Source of the DNA: an uncultured Collinsella sp.
GTDB lineage: Bacteria > Actinomycetota > Coriobacteriia > Coriobacteriales > Coriobacteriaceae
Direction of reading: 5' to 3'
Assembly: GCA_902465265.1 (NCBI GenBank)
Contig: CABQMF010000003.1
Coordinates: forward strand, 1-64,000
DNA length: 64,000 nt
This document shows, one piece after another, positions 9,139-16,766 of the stretch (the stretch's first letter is position 1; the number at the start of each line of letters is the position of its first letter). The position numbers were made by a program, and so were the translations under genes. The notes under the pieces were generated by a model. That model saw only the letters and a list, made by a program, of their open reading frames with translations, searched no databases and had not been told where the DNA came from.

Positions 9139-9972
9139 ATGGCAGGCCTGTTCAACATCCTTAAGGTCACCGTCAGCGAGGACAAGATTTGCGCGCACGT
9201 GCTGGTGAACCCCGGCATGCCGCTCATGACCTCGGAGGATATCGAGGCCACGGCGCGCGTGTACTACCTGGTGCCCGCGATTGCCAAGCATCTGTGCCTG
9301 GGCGATTCGGGCCGCGAGTTCCAGGACTGCATGGGCCAGACCGAGCTTTGCCACCTGCTGGAGCACGTGACGGTCGAGCTCATGAACGAGACCGGGCTTG
9401 CCGGCAGCATCTCGTGCGGCCGCACCCGCGTGAGCGAGCATGACGAGCGCGTCTTTGAGGTTGAGCTTTCGTGTCCCGACGATGCGCTGGCCATTGGCGC
9501 GCTGTCTTCGGCGACCTTTATGATGGACTGGGCCTACCTGCACGCCGACCAGCCGGCTCCCGACGTGGAAGGCACGGTCGCGGGCCTGCGCAACCTGGTG
9601 CTGGGCATGCGTGCCGAGGCCGAGGGCAAGGACCCGCACGAGGCCGTTGCCGCTGCGAACGGCGAGGACGTGGCCGAGGATGCGCCCGAGGGCGACGCTC
9701 CTGCCGACGCCGACACTGAACCTGTTGCCGAGACGCCTGCTGAGCCCGAGTCTGCGGAGCCCCAAGGCGTCCCGAGCTTTGACGACGAGCCGCAGACGCC
9801 AATCGATACCGAGGGTGCGGTCGCCGAGAACCACGAGGCCCCCGCGGCCGTCTTTGGCGGTGCGGCAACGGCCCCGTCCGGCTCGGCGCACGAGGGCAAC
9901 CTGCCGCTCGTCGATGGCGCCGGCGAGAACCCGGCCGCCACGGTCGCCATGCCGGCTATGCCGCAGGAGTAG
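9139..9972 (+). CDS. Uncharacterised protein with cyanophycin-synthetase-like N-domain motif and acidic tail
   Basis: 277 residues. The first ~150 form a compact domain with a striking HLLEHVTVEL (72-81) inside an alpha/beta-looking sequence. The same H-x2-EH-x3-EL pattern occurs in the N-terminal domain of cyanophycin synthetases, but no ATP-grasp or Mur-ligase region follows. From ~155 on it is low-complexity Ala/Pro/Glu/Asp, probably disordered. No signal peptide or membrane segment. It starts 25 bases after the CNNM gene behind GGGGAGAG, so the two are likely cotranscribed. Function unknown; the relation to cyanophycin enzymes is my inference from a short motif. Confidence 0.55.
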   Translation: MAGLFNILKVTVSEDKICAHVLVNPGMPLMTSEDIEATARVYYLVPAIAKHLCLGDSGREFQDCMGQTELCHLLEHVTVELMNETGLAGSISCGRTRVSEHDERVFEVELSCPDDALAIGALSSATFMMDWAYLHADQPAPDVEGTVAGLRNLVLGMRAEAEGKDPHEAVAAANGEDVAEDAPEGDAPADADTEPVAETPAEPESAEPQGVPSFDDEPQTPIDTEGAVAENHEAPAAVFGGAATAPSGSAHEGNLPLVDGAGENPAATVAMPAMPQE

Positions 9973-10051
9973 GCTCACTCGCTTATCACCATCACGTACC
10001 TGCGCTTTTACCGTACGCAGATGAGCGCGACGGCAAGTGTTGCGCTGCGGG

Positions 10052-10057
10052 TATAAT
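10052..10057 (+). promoter_or_regulatory. Consensus -10 box for the YtxH/PRC operon
   Basis: TATAAT lies 52 bases before the ATG at 10109 in otherwise GC-rich intergenic DNA. I see no good -35 hexamer at 17-18 bases, so the promoter may need an activator or an alternative sigma factor. Confidence 0.45.
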
Positions 10058-10108
10058 GGACAGCATTCAAACGGTGGGCATCGAGGTGCCCGCAGGAGAG
10101 GAATGATC

Positions 10109-10498
10109 ATGGGAAAGACTTTCAGCTTTGTCTCCGGTGCGCTCTTTGGTGCTGCCGCCGGCGCTATCATCGGCGTTGCTCTGGCCCCGCGCTCGGGTGC
10201 CGAGACCCGCGCCATGGCCGCCGATATCGCCAATGACGCCTGGGACAACATGCGTGACACCTACGAGCACAGTGCCGAGGAGGCTCGTGCCGCGGTCAGC
10301 GACTTTGGTCCGATGGTCGATGCCAAGACCGATGACCTGCGCGCCAAGGTCGACCTGGCCCGCGAGCGCATGGATCAGCTTCGCGAGCAGCTCAACGACG
10401 CCATCTCGGGCGGCAACGTGACGCCCGCTGCCGACGTCGTGGTCGAGAACGTCACCGAGGCCGGCACCGAGGCCACGGAGCCCTCGACCGAGGCATAA
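10109..10498 (+). CDS. YtxH-like small membrane protein
   Basis: 129 residues: a short Lys/Phe start, one Gly/Ala-rich membrane segment (about 6-28: SGALFGAAAGAIIGVALAP), the APRSG turn typical of YtxH/gas-vesicle-GvpP-like proteins, then a long amphipathic helix with DNMRDTYEHSAEEAR and DQLREQLN. Such proteins associate with the cell envelope and general stress in Gram-positives. The start is the ATG 10 bases after AGGAG; an ATG at 10103 is in frame but only four bases from it. The stop overlaps the next start (TAATG), so it is coupled to the PRC-barrel gene. Confidence 0.75.
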   Translation: MGKTFSFVSGALFGAAAGAIIGVALAPRSGAETRAMAADIANDAWDNMRDTYEHSAEEARAAVSDFGPMVDAKTDDLRAKVDLARERMDQLREQLNDAISGGNVTPAADVVVENVTEAGTEATEPSTEA

Positions 10499-11253
10499 TG
10501 CGCGCAGGGGATTTTGTCGGCGTCAAGGTTTATCGTAAGCCTGCCGAAGACAAGCGCACCAAAAAGGACGGCACGCCGCGCAGCCCCAAAAAGCTCGGCA
10601 AGATTCACTTTCCCGTCTTTACCCCGGGTGGCACGCGCGTGGTGGGCTTTATGGTCCGCCAGTCCGATATCGCGGGTATGATCGAGCGCCCCGACCGGTT
10701 TGTGGCGCTCGATGCCATCGGCGTCTATGAGGGTGCTGTCGCGGTCGACGACGTCAAGGGCGCCTACGATGCCGCCGCGGCGAAGCGCCTCGATATCAAC
10801 CTGGACGATTGCATCATCTGGGTTGGCATGGACGTGCGCACGGAATCGGGTGATGTCGTGGGCTATTGCTCGGACGTTGAGTTCAAGCCGCGCTCGGGTA
10901 TTGTGCAGATGTTCTACGTGACCGCCGGTGCCGCTTCGAGCGTGCTGGTGGGCGACACGCAGGTGCCGCCGACGATGCTGCGCGGCTACGAGAACGGCGC
11001 GATGATTGTCTCGGACGAGGTCAAGGCGCTCGGGTATTCGGGCGGCGCGGCCGCCAAGGTTGCCGAGGCCAGCGTCGTGGTGGGCGATAAGGTCAAGAAG
11101 GGCGCCAAGGTGCTCGATGACAAGGGATCGCTCGCCGTGGACAAGGGCAGCCGCGCACTGGGCAAGCAGCTCGGCAAGACGCGCGGTATGTTCAAGGCCT
11201 TTAAGGATGAATATCAAAAGGCGAGCGGGGGCTCGTCAAAAGCTAGCAAATAG
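10498..11253 (+). CDS. PRC-barrel domain protein of unknown function
   Basis: 251 residues without signal peptide. The first ~165 residues look like two PRC-barrel-like beta units (KIHFPVFTPGGTRVVGFMVRQSDI; SGDVVGYCSDVEFKP), the kind that occurs in ribosome-maturation RimM and photosynthetic H subunits. The last ~80 are Lys/Ala/Gly-rich and helical (VGDKVKKGAKVLDDKGSLAVDKGSRALGKQLGK). It overlaps the YtxH gene by one base, so the two probably act together, perhaps at the membrane surface. The N-terminus of the MgtE-like protein at 13107 also looks PRC-like. Confidence 0.6.
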   Translation: MRAGDFVGVKVYRKPAEDKRTKKDGTPRSPKKLGKIHFPVFTPGGTRVVGFMVRQSDIAGMIERPDRFVALDAIGVYEGAVAVDDVKGAYDAAAAKRLDINLDDCIIWVGMDVRTESGDVVGYCSDVEFKPRSGIVQMFYVTAGAASSVLVGDTQVPPTMLRGYENGAMIVSDEVKALGYSGGAAAKVAEASVVVGDKVKKGAKVLDDKGSLAVDKGSRALGKQLGKTRGMFKAFKDEYQKASGGSSKASK

Positions 11254-11274
11254 TGACGTACCAAATGATGGGAG

Positions 11275-11304
11275 GCGAGCCGGAGACATGTTGCTCCGGC
11301 TCGC
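11275..11304 (+). terminator. Intrinsic terminator after the PRC gene
   Basis: GCGAGCCGGAG (11275-11285) pairs perfectly with CTCCGGCTCGC (11294-11304), followed by a T-rich TGTGTTTAT stretch rather than a pure T run. Confidence 0.65.
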
Positions 11305-11325
11305 TGTGTTTATGGGGGAGGGCAC

Positions 11326-12732
11326 ATGCGCCAAAACGGATCTAACTTAAACGGGCCCTCGGGTGCGCGTCCGACGGCGCGCCGCGACCTGGGGCAGCTG
11401 CCCAGCGGTCAGCGTCGACGTCGCCGTAAGCCCGGCGCGATGTACCTCAACCATAGCCGTGGGTTTAGCGATCGCAGCGCGCGCATCGGCAACGGGCGCT
11501 CGCCGCGCCGACCGTCCCGCCTGCCCTATGCGCTCATCGCCGTGGGTTGCGCGCTCGTGCTGTTTATCGCTGCCGTCGTGGGCTACGTCAACCGCAGCGT
11601 GGACGTGGAACTCAACGGGCAAAAGACCGCGGTGCGCGTGGGCTCTACGTTGCAGAATCTTATCGACGATCAAAGTCTGACCGAAACGTACGATGCCGGC
11701 GACCTGCTGGCCGTCGACGACAGCGTGCTCAAGCGCCATGGCGGCGAAAAGCTGTCGGTGAAGGTCGACGGCAAGCGCGCGAAGCAGGGCAAATGGGATA
11801 GTCGCGAGCTTACGGGTGGCGAGAAGGTGACGGTCAAGGACGGCCGCAACGTGTACGAAAAGCACGAGGTCCAGGCCACGACCATCGAGCCAAAGCTTAA
11901 GGTCGAGGGCACGGGTGCCATTGAGTATGTCAAAACCTGGGGCGTTCAGGGCCGCTCCGAGGTATGGGTCGGCGAGCAGTCGGGCAAGACGCAGGACCGC
12001 GGCGAGGTCGTGCCCGCCACCGACTGCGTGGTCGAGTGCGCAAGCGTAGCGCCCAAGGGCAACGAAAAGTACGTGGCCCTGACATTTGACGAGGGTCCGA
12101 GCGGCGCGACCAAGCAGATCTTGCAGGTGCTCAAGGAAAAGGGCGTCACGGCGACGTTCTTCCTTTCGGGCGATGCCGCGGAAGCCTCGCCCGCTACTGC
12201 CAAAGCGATTGTCGATGCCGGGTGCGAGATCGGTTCCAACAGCTACAGCGATGATTCGCTCAAGGGCGAGGATCGCGAGACGGTGCGCAAGCAGATCACG
12301 AAGGGCACCGAGGCGATTAAGTCGGCGACCGGCGTCGAGACGATGTTGCTGCGTGCCCCCTACGCCGCGTTTGACGAGCAAAACTGGATCGACTCGATGG
12401 ACCTGGTGTCCGCCGTGGTTTCGTGGAATATCGATTCGGGCGACTGGCTGCTCAACGGCGCCGACGAGCAAGTGTCGACCGTGCTCGACTCGATGACGCC
12501 GGGCAATATTGTGCTGCTCACCGATAGCGATGAGTGCGCCGAGCAGACGCTCGAGGCACTGCCGCAGATTATCGATGGCCTAGTCGCCGATGGCTACAAG
12601 ATCGTGACGCTCAGCGACCTGGTCAAGACGGACACGGCATTGAGCAAAAAGCTCACCTCGCTCACCAAGGTTTCCATGCCCAAAAACGCCGTGTTCCCCC
12701 AACTCCCCGAGGACGACGACACCACAGAGTAG
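11326..12732 (+). CDS. NodB-fold polysaccharide-deacetylase homologue with degenerate metal site
   Basis: 468 residues: an Arg-rich cytoplasmic N-terminus (1-66), one membrane anchor (about 68-87), a beta-rich extracellular stalk (92-235), and a NodB domain (245-450). The domain keeps TFD (253-255), RAPY (343-346) and the WNIDSGDW strand. The metal ligands are changed: second motif Asp is Glu256, both His of the usual HTYSH are replaced (SNSYSDD, 304-310), and the His of LLHD is Thr399. That pattern suggests a non-catalytic carbohydrate-binding paralogue or altered chemistry. Start is the ATG after GGGGGAGGG. It sits alone between a terminator and the Mg operon. Confidence 0.8.
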   Translation: MRQNGSNLNGPSGARPTARRDLGQLPSGQRRRRRKPGAMYLNHSRGFSDRSARIGNGRSPRRPSRLPYALIAVGCALVLFIAAVVGYVNRSVDVELNGQKTAVRVGSTLQNLIDDQSLTETYDAGDLLAVDDSVLKRHGGEKLSVKVDGKRAKQGKWDSRELTGGEKVTVKDGRNVYEKHEVQATTIEPKLKVEGTGAIEYVKTWGVQGRSEVWVGEQSGKTQDRGEVVPATDCVVECASVAPKGNEKYVALTFDEGPSGATKQILQVLKEKGVTATFFLSGDAAEASPATAKAIVDAGCEIGSNSYSDDSLKGEDRETVRKQITKGTEAIKSATGVETMLLRAPYAAFDEQNWIDSMDLVSAVVSWNIDSGDWLLNGADEQVSTVLDSMTPGNIVLLTDSDECAEQTLEALPQIIDGLVADGYKIVTLSDLVKTDTALSKKLTSLTKVSMPKNAVFPQLPEDDDTTE

Positions 12733-12762
12733 TCATTGGGGACGTGCTTAAACGACTGGTCG
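12731..12762 (-). repeat. Dispersed 32-bp repeat, copy 1 (inverted)
   Basis: Read on the minus strand this matches the copies at 24484-24515 and 39121-39152; the shared core is GTCGTTTAAGAACGTCCCC with one change here. It contains the palindrome TAAACGAC-TG-GTCGTTTA (12749-12766) immediately after the NodB-like stop codon, so it may also serve as a terminator. 12767-12880 holds nothing else I can identify. Confidence 0.6.
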
Positions 12763-12884
12763 TTTAGGGCGGTCTTAATCGCTTTGTCCCACCACACCCA
12801 TCCGGCTCTATGTCACGGATACGTCAGCGTTTGGTATGCCTGCGATGTGCAGCGCATAAATTCGGTGCCGCAGCGCGATGCTGA

Positions 12885-12893
12885 TGCTATAGT
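12885..12893 (+). promoter_or_regulatory. Extended -10 promoter for the Mg operon
   Basis: TG-C-TATAGT is an extended -10 element; transcription would begin near 12900, just before the M-box. No convincing -35 is seen, which is normal for extended -10 promoters. Confidence 0.5.
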
Positions 12894-12908
12894 TACTGCG
12901 GTTAATGA

Positions 12909-13060
12909 GGGTCAAGAGAAAGGTTACAGGTGAAATCCAAACCTCGACCATACAGTCGATGACCCCATGCAGGTGCTTTCTGCGCGTGCACGGGGTGTGA
13001 GCGCCGAGCGGCGTGCCGCCCGCGCATGCGTATACATATCTAAAAGTCCACGGATTGCGC
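12909..13060 (+). promoter_or_regulatory. M-box (ykoK leader) magnesium riboswitch
   Basis: Compared by eye with the Bacillus M-box, two separated conserved blocks are present: a 5' block GTTACAGGTGAAATCC with CCATACAGTCGATGACCC (12924-12964), and a 3' block ATACATATCTAAAAGTCC followed by CGGATTG (13032-13057) resembling ATACAGTGCTAAAGCTC. Between them lies a variable hairpin starting CCCCATGCAGGTGC. P1-like pairing GGGTCA/TGACCC is also available. M-box RNAs bind Mg2+ and shut down expression when it is plentiful. The location, just upstream of an MgtE-domain gene and an Mg transporter, fits. A GC-rich hairpin (around 13057-13080) follows and may be the expression platform. Confidence 0.72.
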
Positions 13061-13106
13061 GCCGGCATGGTCGCGCGGTCCGCAGGAATAATGATGGGGA
13101 GCACCA

Positions 13107-14951
13107 TTGAATTATCTGAGTGAGATGCTCAAATTGCCGGTCTTGGACGTCGACGGCGAAAAGCTCGGCGTGGTTAACGATTTTGGCATTGCAACCGGCG
13201 AAGTTTTTCCGCACGTGACGTCGCTCGCGTTCCGTGGTCCCGGCAAGACGCCGTTTATGATCAGCTGGCGCAAATGGGTCGACCGTATCGACGAGACGGG
13301 TGTACACCTTAAGACGTCGGCCACCGAAATCCGTTTTTCGTACTTGCAGCCGACCGAACTCTTGCTTGCCCGCGACGTGCTTAACAAGCAGATTGTCGAC
13401 ACGCAGGGCATGAAGGTCGTGCGCGTAAACGACATCAAGTTTTCCATGTCGGGTGAAAATCAGCTGCGCCTGCTGGGTGCCGAGGTCGGCGCCCGCGGTC
13501 TGCTGCGTGCAATTAGCCCCACGCTCGAGCACGTCGTCGAGGGCTTTATGAAGCACCTTGGCAAGCCGCTCAGCGAGGACATTATCGCCTGGTCTTACAT
13601 GGACCTGCTCGATCGCTCGACTAAGAACATCCAGCTCTCGGTGTCGCACAAGACGCTTGGCGAGCTGCATCCTGCTGACATTGCCGACATCATCGAGCAG
13701 CTCGACCCGCGCCTGCGCGCGCAGGTGTTCGCGCAGCTCGACACCGCCCAGGCCGCCGAGGCCATCTCGGAGTTCGATGACGACGAGCTCATGACCGAGA
13801 TGCTCGAGGGCCTGTCCGATACGGACGCATCGTCGATGCTGGCCATGATGGACCCGGACGACGCCGCCGACCTGATCGACGAGCTCGATTATGAGAAGGC
13901 CGAGAAGCTCCTGCGCCTGATGGGCGTCAAGGAGGAGAAGGCGATTCGTAACCTGCTGGGCTATGAGGACAACACCGCCGGCCGCATCATGACCTCGGAG
14001 TTTGTCTCCCTGCCCGCCACGGCGACGGTCGGCGATGCCATCGAGGCGATTCGCAAACTCGACGAGGACTTCGAGAGCGTCTATTACGTCTATACCGAGG
14101 ATCCGAGCGGTATGCTGACGGGCGTGCTTTCGCTGCGCACGCTGATCGTGGCCGACCGCGACGCCACGCTGGGCCAGCTCGCCTATCGCGATCTGGTCTA
14201 CGTGTCGCCCGACGAGGACCAGGAAGACGTGACGGACGAGATGACCAAGTACGACCTGGTTGCCATCCCTGTCTGCGACGAGAACCGTCATATCCTGGGT
14301 ATCGTGACCTTCGACGACGCCATGGACGTTATCGCCGAGGAGCATCAGGAGGACCTGCAGATTGCCGGTGTCGGCTCGGGCGATAGCGCGTCGGACGACT
14401 CGACGAACGTGCTCAGCTGGTTCGTGCATCGTCAGTACTGGGTCGTCGTGTGGGGCATCGCCTCGTGCATCATGGCGACGGTGCTGGGGACGGCGCTGGG
14501 CTCCGCGCACCTGGTGGTGTTCCCCATGTGCGCCATGCCGCTCGTGCTGCTGGCTGCCTCGCGCATGGTGTCGTTTGTCAAGAACTACTTCTTGGAGTAC
14601 GACGGTCACGACGACGAGCCCAAACCGTACCTGGGATTCTTCTTCCAGAGTACGGGTATGGGCCTGATCCTTTCGCTCGTGACCTACCTGTGCGCGCAGC
14701 TGGTGCGCACCGCCGCGTTCCTCGATGCCCCTATGCTTGAGGAGCAGCTCTTTACCGGCTGCTTTAACATCGCGGCCATCATCTGCCTGGTGGGCAACAT
14801 GAGCGCCGTGATTTACCTGATGGTGCTGTTCTGGCGCGATGAGCACGACCTCAATACGTCGGGCACCGCCATGAACGTCATCGCCGTCATGATCTCGTGT
14901 GTGGCGTACTGTGCTGCTGCGGTGCTGCTCACCATGTCGGTCATGGGGTAG
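13107..14951 (+). CDS. MgtE-type Mg2+-sensing domains on a non-canonical membrane module
   Basis: 614 residues from a TTG start behind GATGGGGAG. Order: two PRC-like beta units (1-110), an MgtE N-domain of short helical repeats (about 175-290, ELHPADIADIIEQLDP, DPDDAADLIDEL), a CBS pair (about 295-420), then five hydrophobic segments (about 438-612). The cytosolic half is classic MgtE and senses Mg2+. The membrane half lacks the expected GTGGNAG-like pore signature of MgtE and looks unrelated. It is the first gene behind the M-box and is followed 8 bases later by the NRAMP-related transporter, so it may be a regulator or partner of that transporter rather than a channel. Confidence 0.78.
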   Translation: MNYLSEMLKLPVLDVDGEKLGVVNDFGIATGEVFPHVTSLAFRGPGKTPFMISWRKWVDRIDETGVHLKTSATEIRFSYLQPTELLLARDVLNKQIVDTQGMKVVRVNDIKFSMSGENQLRLLGAEVGARGLLRAISPTLEHVVEGFMKHLGKPLSEDIIAWSYMDLLDRSTKNIQLSVSHKTLGELHPADIADIIEQLDPRLRAQVFAQLDTAQAAEAISEFDDDELMTEMLEGLSDTDASSMLAMMDPDDAADLIDELDYEKAEKLLRLMGVKEEKAIRNLLGYEDNTAGRIMTSEFVSLPATATVGDAIEAIRKLDEDFESVYYVYTEDPSGMLTGVLSLRTLIVADRDATLGQLAYRDLVYVSPDEDQEDVTDEMTKYDLVAIPVCDENRHILGIVTFDDAMDVIAEEHQEDLQIAGVGSGDSASDDSTNVLSWFVHRQYWVVVWGIASCIMATVLGTALGSAHLVVFPMCAMPLVLLAASRMVSFVKNYFLEYDGHDDEPKPYLGFFFQSTGMGLILSLVTYLCAQLVRTAAFLDAPMLEEQLFTGCFNIAAIICLVGNMSAVIYLMVLFWRDEHDLNTSGTAMNVIAVMISCVAYCAAAVLLTMSVMG

Positions 14952-14959
14952 GTGGTCGC

Positions 14960-16222
14960 GTGCAAAATACGAAGCAAAAGCCGAGCACCAAGCAAAAGCT
15001 GACCATCGCGGCCATCTTTGGCGCCATGGGCCCCGGTCTTCTGGCGGCGCTTTCGGGCAATGACGCCGGCGGCATCGCCACGTATTCCAGCGCGGGCGCC
15101 AGCTATGGCTATAAGATGCTCTGGATGCTTCCCGTCATGACCGTGCTGCTTATCGTGACGCAGGAGACCGCGGCGCGCTGCGGATGCGTCACGGGTAAGG
15201 GCCTGGCGTCGCTCATTCGCGAGCGCTTTGGCGTTCGCAAGAGCGTGCTGGCCATGGCGGCGCTGTTGATCGCCAACACGGCGGTGACCATCTCGGAGTT
15301 CGCGGGTATCGCGAGCGGCCTTGCTCTGTTTGGCGTTCCGGCGAGCATCTCGGTGCCGCTTGTGGCGCTGCTGGTGTGGATGCTTACCATGTCGGGCAGT
15401 TTCCAGCGCATCGAGAAGATTCTGCTGCTGGTAAGCTGCGTGTTCGTGACCTACATCGTCGCCGCGTTTATGGCCGGCCCCAACTGGGGCGAGGTCGCGG
15501 TCGACTTGGTCGTCCCCAATATTCAGAACGATCCCAGCTACGTGTCGCTCGTGGTCGCAACGATCGGTACCACCATCGCGCCGTGGATGATCTTCTTGGC
15601 TCAGAACAACGTGGTCGATAAGAATGCGGGCGAGGACGACATCGTGCTGCAGCGTATTGATACCGTGAGCGGCTCGATCGCTGCTGATATCATTGCGGGC
15701 TTCATTATCATCACGACCGGTACGGTGCTGTTCCCGGCGGGTATTCAGATTAGCGATGCCGCCGATGCCGCCCGCGCGCTGGAGCCCATCGCGGGCCAGT
15801 GGTCCACGGTGCTGTTTGCCTCGGGCCTGGTCGCAGCGAGCTTTTTGGCTGCCTGCGTGCTGCCGGGCGTTACGTCGAGTGCCATCTGCGAGGCTTTTGG
15901 TTGGGAGCGCGGCGCCGATCGCAGCTGGGACGAGGCCCCGGTTTACCGCGGCATCATTACGGCCATCATCGGCATTTCTGCCGTGTTGGTGCTCATGCCT
16001 GGCGTCGATTTGTTTCAGATTATGATGACCTCGCAGGTCATCAACGGCGTGCTGCTGCCCGTAGTCTTGGTATTCCAGGTAGTTATCGCGGCGGATCGCC
16101 ACATTATGGGCGCCAACCGCAACGGCCGCGTGTGGAATGTGCTCACGTGGGCGACTATCGGCGTGATTACGGTGCTGACGGTCGTCATGTTTGTGCTGCA
16201 AGCGATGGGCTACGGCGCTTAG
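14960..16222 (+). CDS. NRAMP-related Mg2+ transporter (NRMT/NMgt type)
   Basis: 420 residues with about eleven membrane segments and the NRAMP fold. The TM1 motif is NDAGG (34-38) in place of DPGN, keeping the ion-binding Asp35. TM6 reads IAPW (206-209) where NRAMPs have MPH, so the soft-metal-selecting Met is Ala207. These are the substitutions described for NRAMP-related magnesium transporters of Clostridium and Eggerthella lenta, which carry Mg2+ rather than Mn2+/Fe2+. GTG start eight bases after the upstream stop. Position behind an M-box and an MgtE-sensor gene strongly supports Mg2+ as substrate. Confidence 0.88.
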   Translation: MQNTKQKPSTKQKLTIAAIFGAMGPGLLAALSGNDAGGIATYSSAGASYGYKMLWMLPVMTVLLIVTQETAARCGCVTGKGLASLIRERFGVRKSVLAMAALLIANTAVTISEFAGIASGLALFGVPASISVPLVALLVWMLTMSGSFQRIEKILLLVSCVFVTYIVAAFMAGPNWGEVAVDLVVPNIQNDPSYVSLVVATIGTTIAPWMIFLAQNNVVDKNAGEDDIVLQRIDTVSGSIAADIIAGFIIITTGTVLFPAGIQISDAADAARALEPIAGQWSTVLFASGLVAASFLAACVLPGVTSSAICEAFGWERGADRSWDEAPVYRGIITAIIGISAVLVLMPGVDLFQIMMTSQVINGVLLPVVLVFQVVIAADRHIMGANRNGRVWNVLTWATIGVITVLTVVMFVLQAMGYGA

Positions 16223-16240
16223 CGCCCACTTTTGCTTCCG

Positions 16241-16275
16241 AACAGGCCGCAGCGATGGGCTGCGACCTGTTTTTT
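16241..16275 (+). terminator. Intrinsic terminator of the Mg operon
   Basis: AACAGG-c-CGCAGC pairs with GCTGCG-a-CCTGTT around a short loop and runs into TTTTTT (16270-16275). Confidence 0.8.
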
Positions 16276-16304
16276 GCCTGCTATAGGGGGTTAGTCATAT
16301 AGCA

Positions 16305-16534
16305 GTGGGCAAAAAACGCCAAATATGAGTACTGTTGCTAAGTGAATAGCATTTACATTCAAAAAGATAATGAACATAACCTATAGTATGTCCATTAAAA
16401 TTGGCCCCAATACGCCTTAAACCAGTCAGGTTGGCTGCTTTAGAGGGCTGTAGGGGTCGCCCGGATGTCATTTTGGGTGATTTTACCTGCTACTAAAATG
16501 GTAACAGTACTCATATTTGCCCTTTTTTGCCCAC
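16305..16534. repeat. 230-bp MITE-like element with 32-bp terminal inverted repeats
   Basis: Bases 16305-16336 and the reverse complement of 16503-16534 match at 30 of 32 positions (ends GTGGGCAAAAAA; inner part AAATATGAGTACTGTT). The interior is clearly more AT-rich than the surrounding genes and holds no ORF. This and the featureless 16535-16705 fill the gap between the Mg operon and the acyltransferase gene. Confidence 0.65.
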
Positions 16535-16705
16535 AGACCTTTGAGGTTGCGGCGAAAAGGGCTTGTTTTGATTGTTTGGGGCAAGCGCGAGGCGCGGAAA
16601 CGATGTCTGGAGCGGCGGAGCGGCTTGGAATTCATCCGTAGAGGTCTTCATCGGCTGCGCCAGGAGTGCCTCCAAGTGCCGGTACAAAAGGGGCGTCCCT
16701 AACTG

Positions 16706-16743
16706 CCGCAGGGGGCGTCGGCCACGGACGACGCCCCCTGCGG
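16706..16743. terminator. 15-bp perfect hairpin downstream of the acyltransferase gene
   Basis: CCGCAGGGGGCGTCG (16706-16720) and CGACGCCCCCTGCGG (16729-16743) pair perfectly with an 8-base loop. It lies 23 bases beyond the minus-strand stop. No T run follows on that strand, so efficiency is uncertain. Confidence 0.55.
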
Positions 16744-16766
16744 GTGTGAGCAGATTTGGCTGCGCG

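Noticed and set aside
7699..10260. 853-codon open frame on the minus strand
   Set aside because: Antisense shadow of the CNNM, 9139 and YtxH genes in high-GC DNA; His/Arg/Gly-rich low-complexity translation, no ribosome site, no domain.
12909..13060. Cobalamin riboswitch reading of the GGTGAAATCC segment
   Set aside because: The B12 box AGTCAG-N-CCTGCC and the GCGG...ACTGT block are missing, while both M-box blocks fit and the genes are Mg-related.
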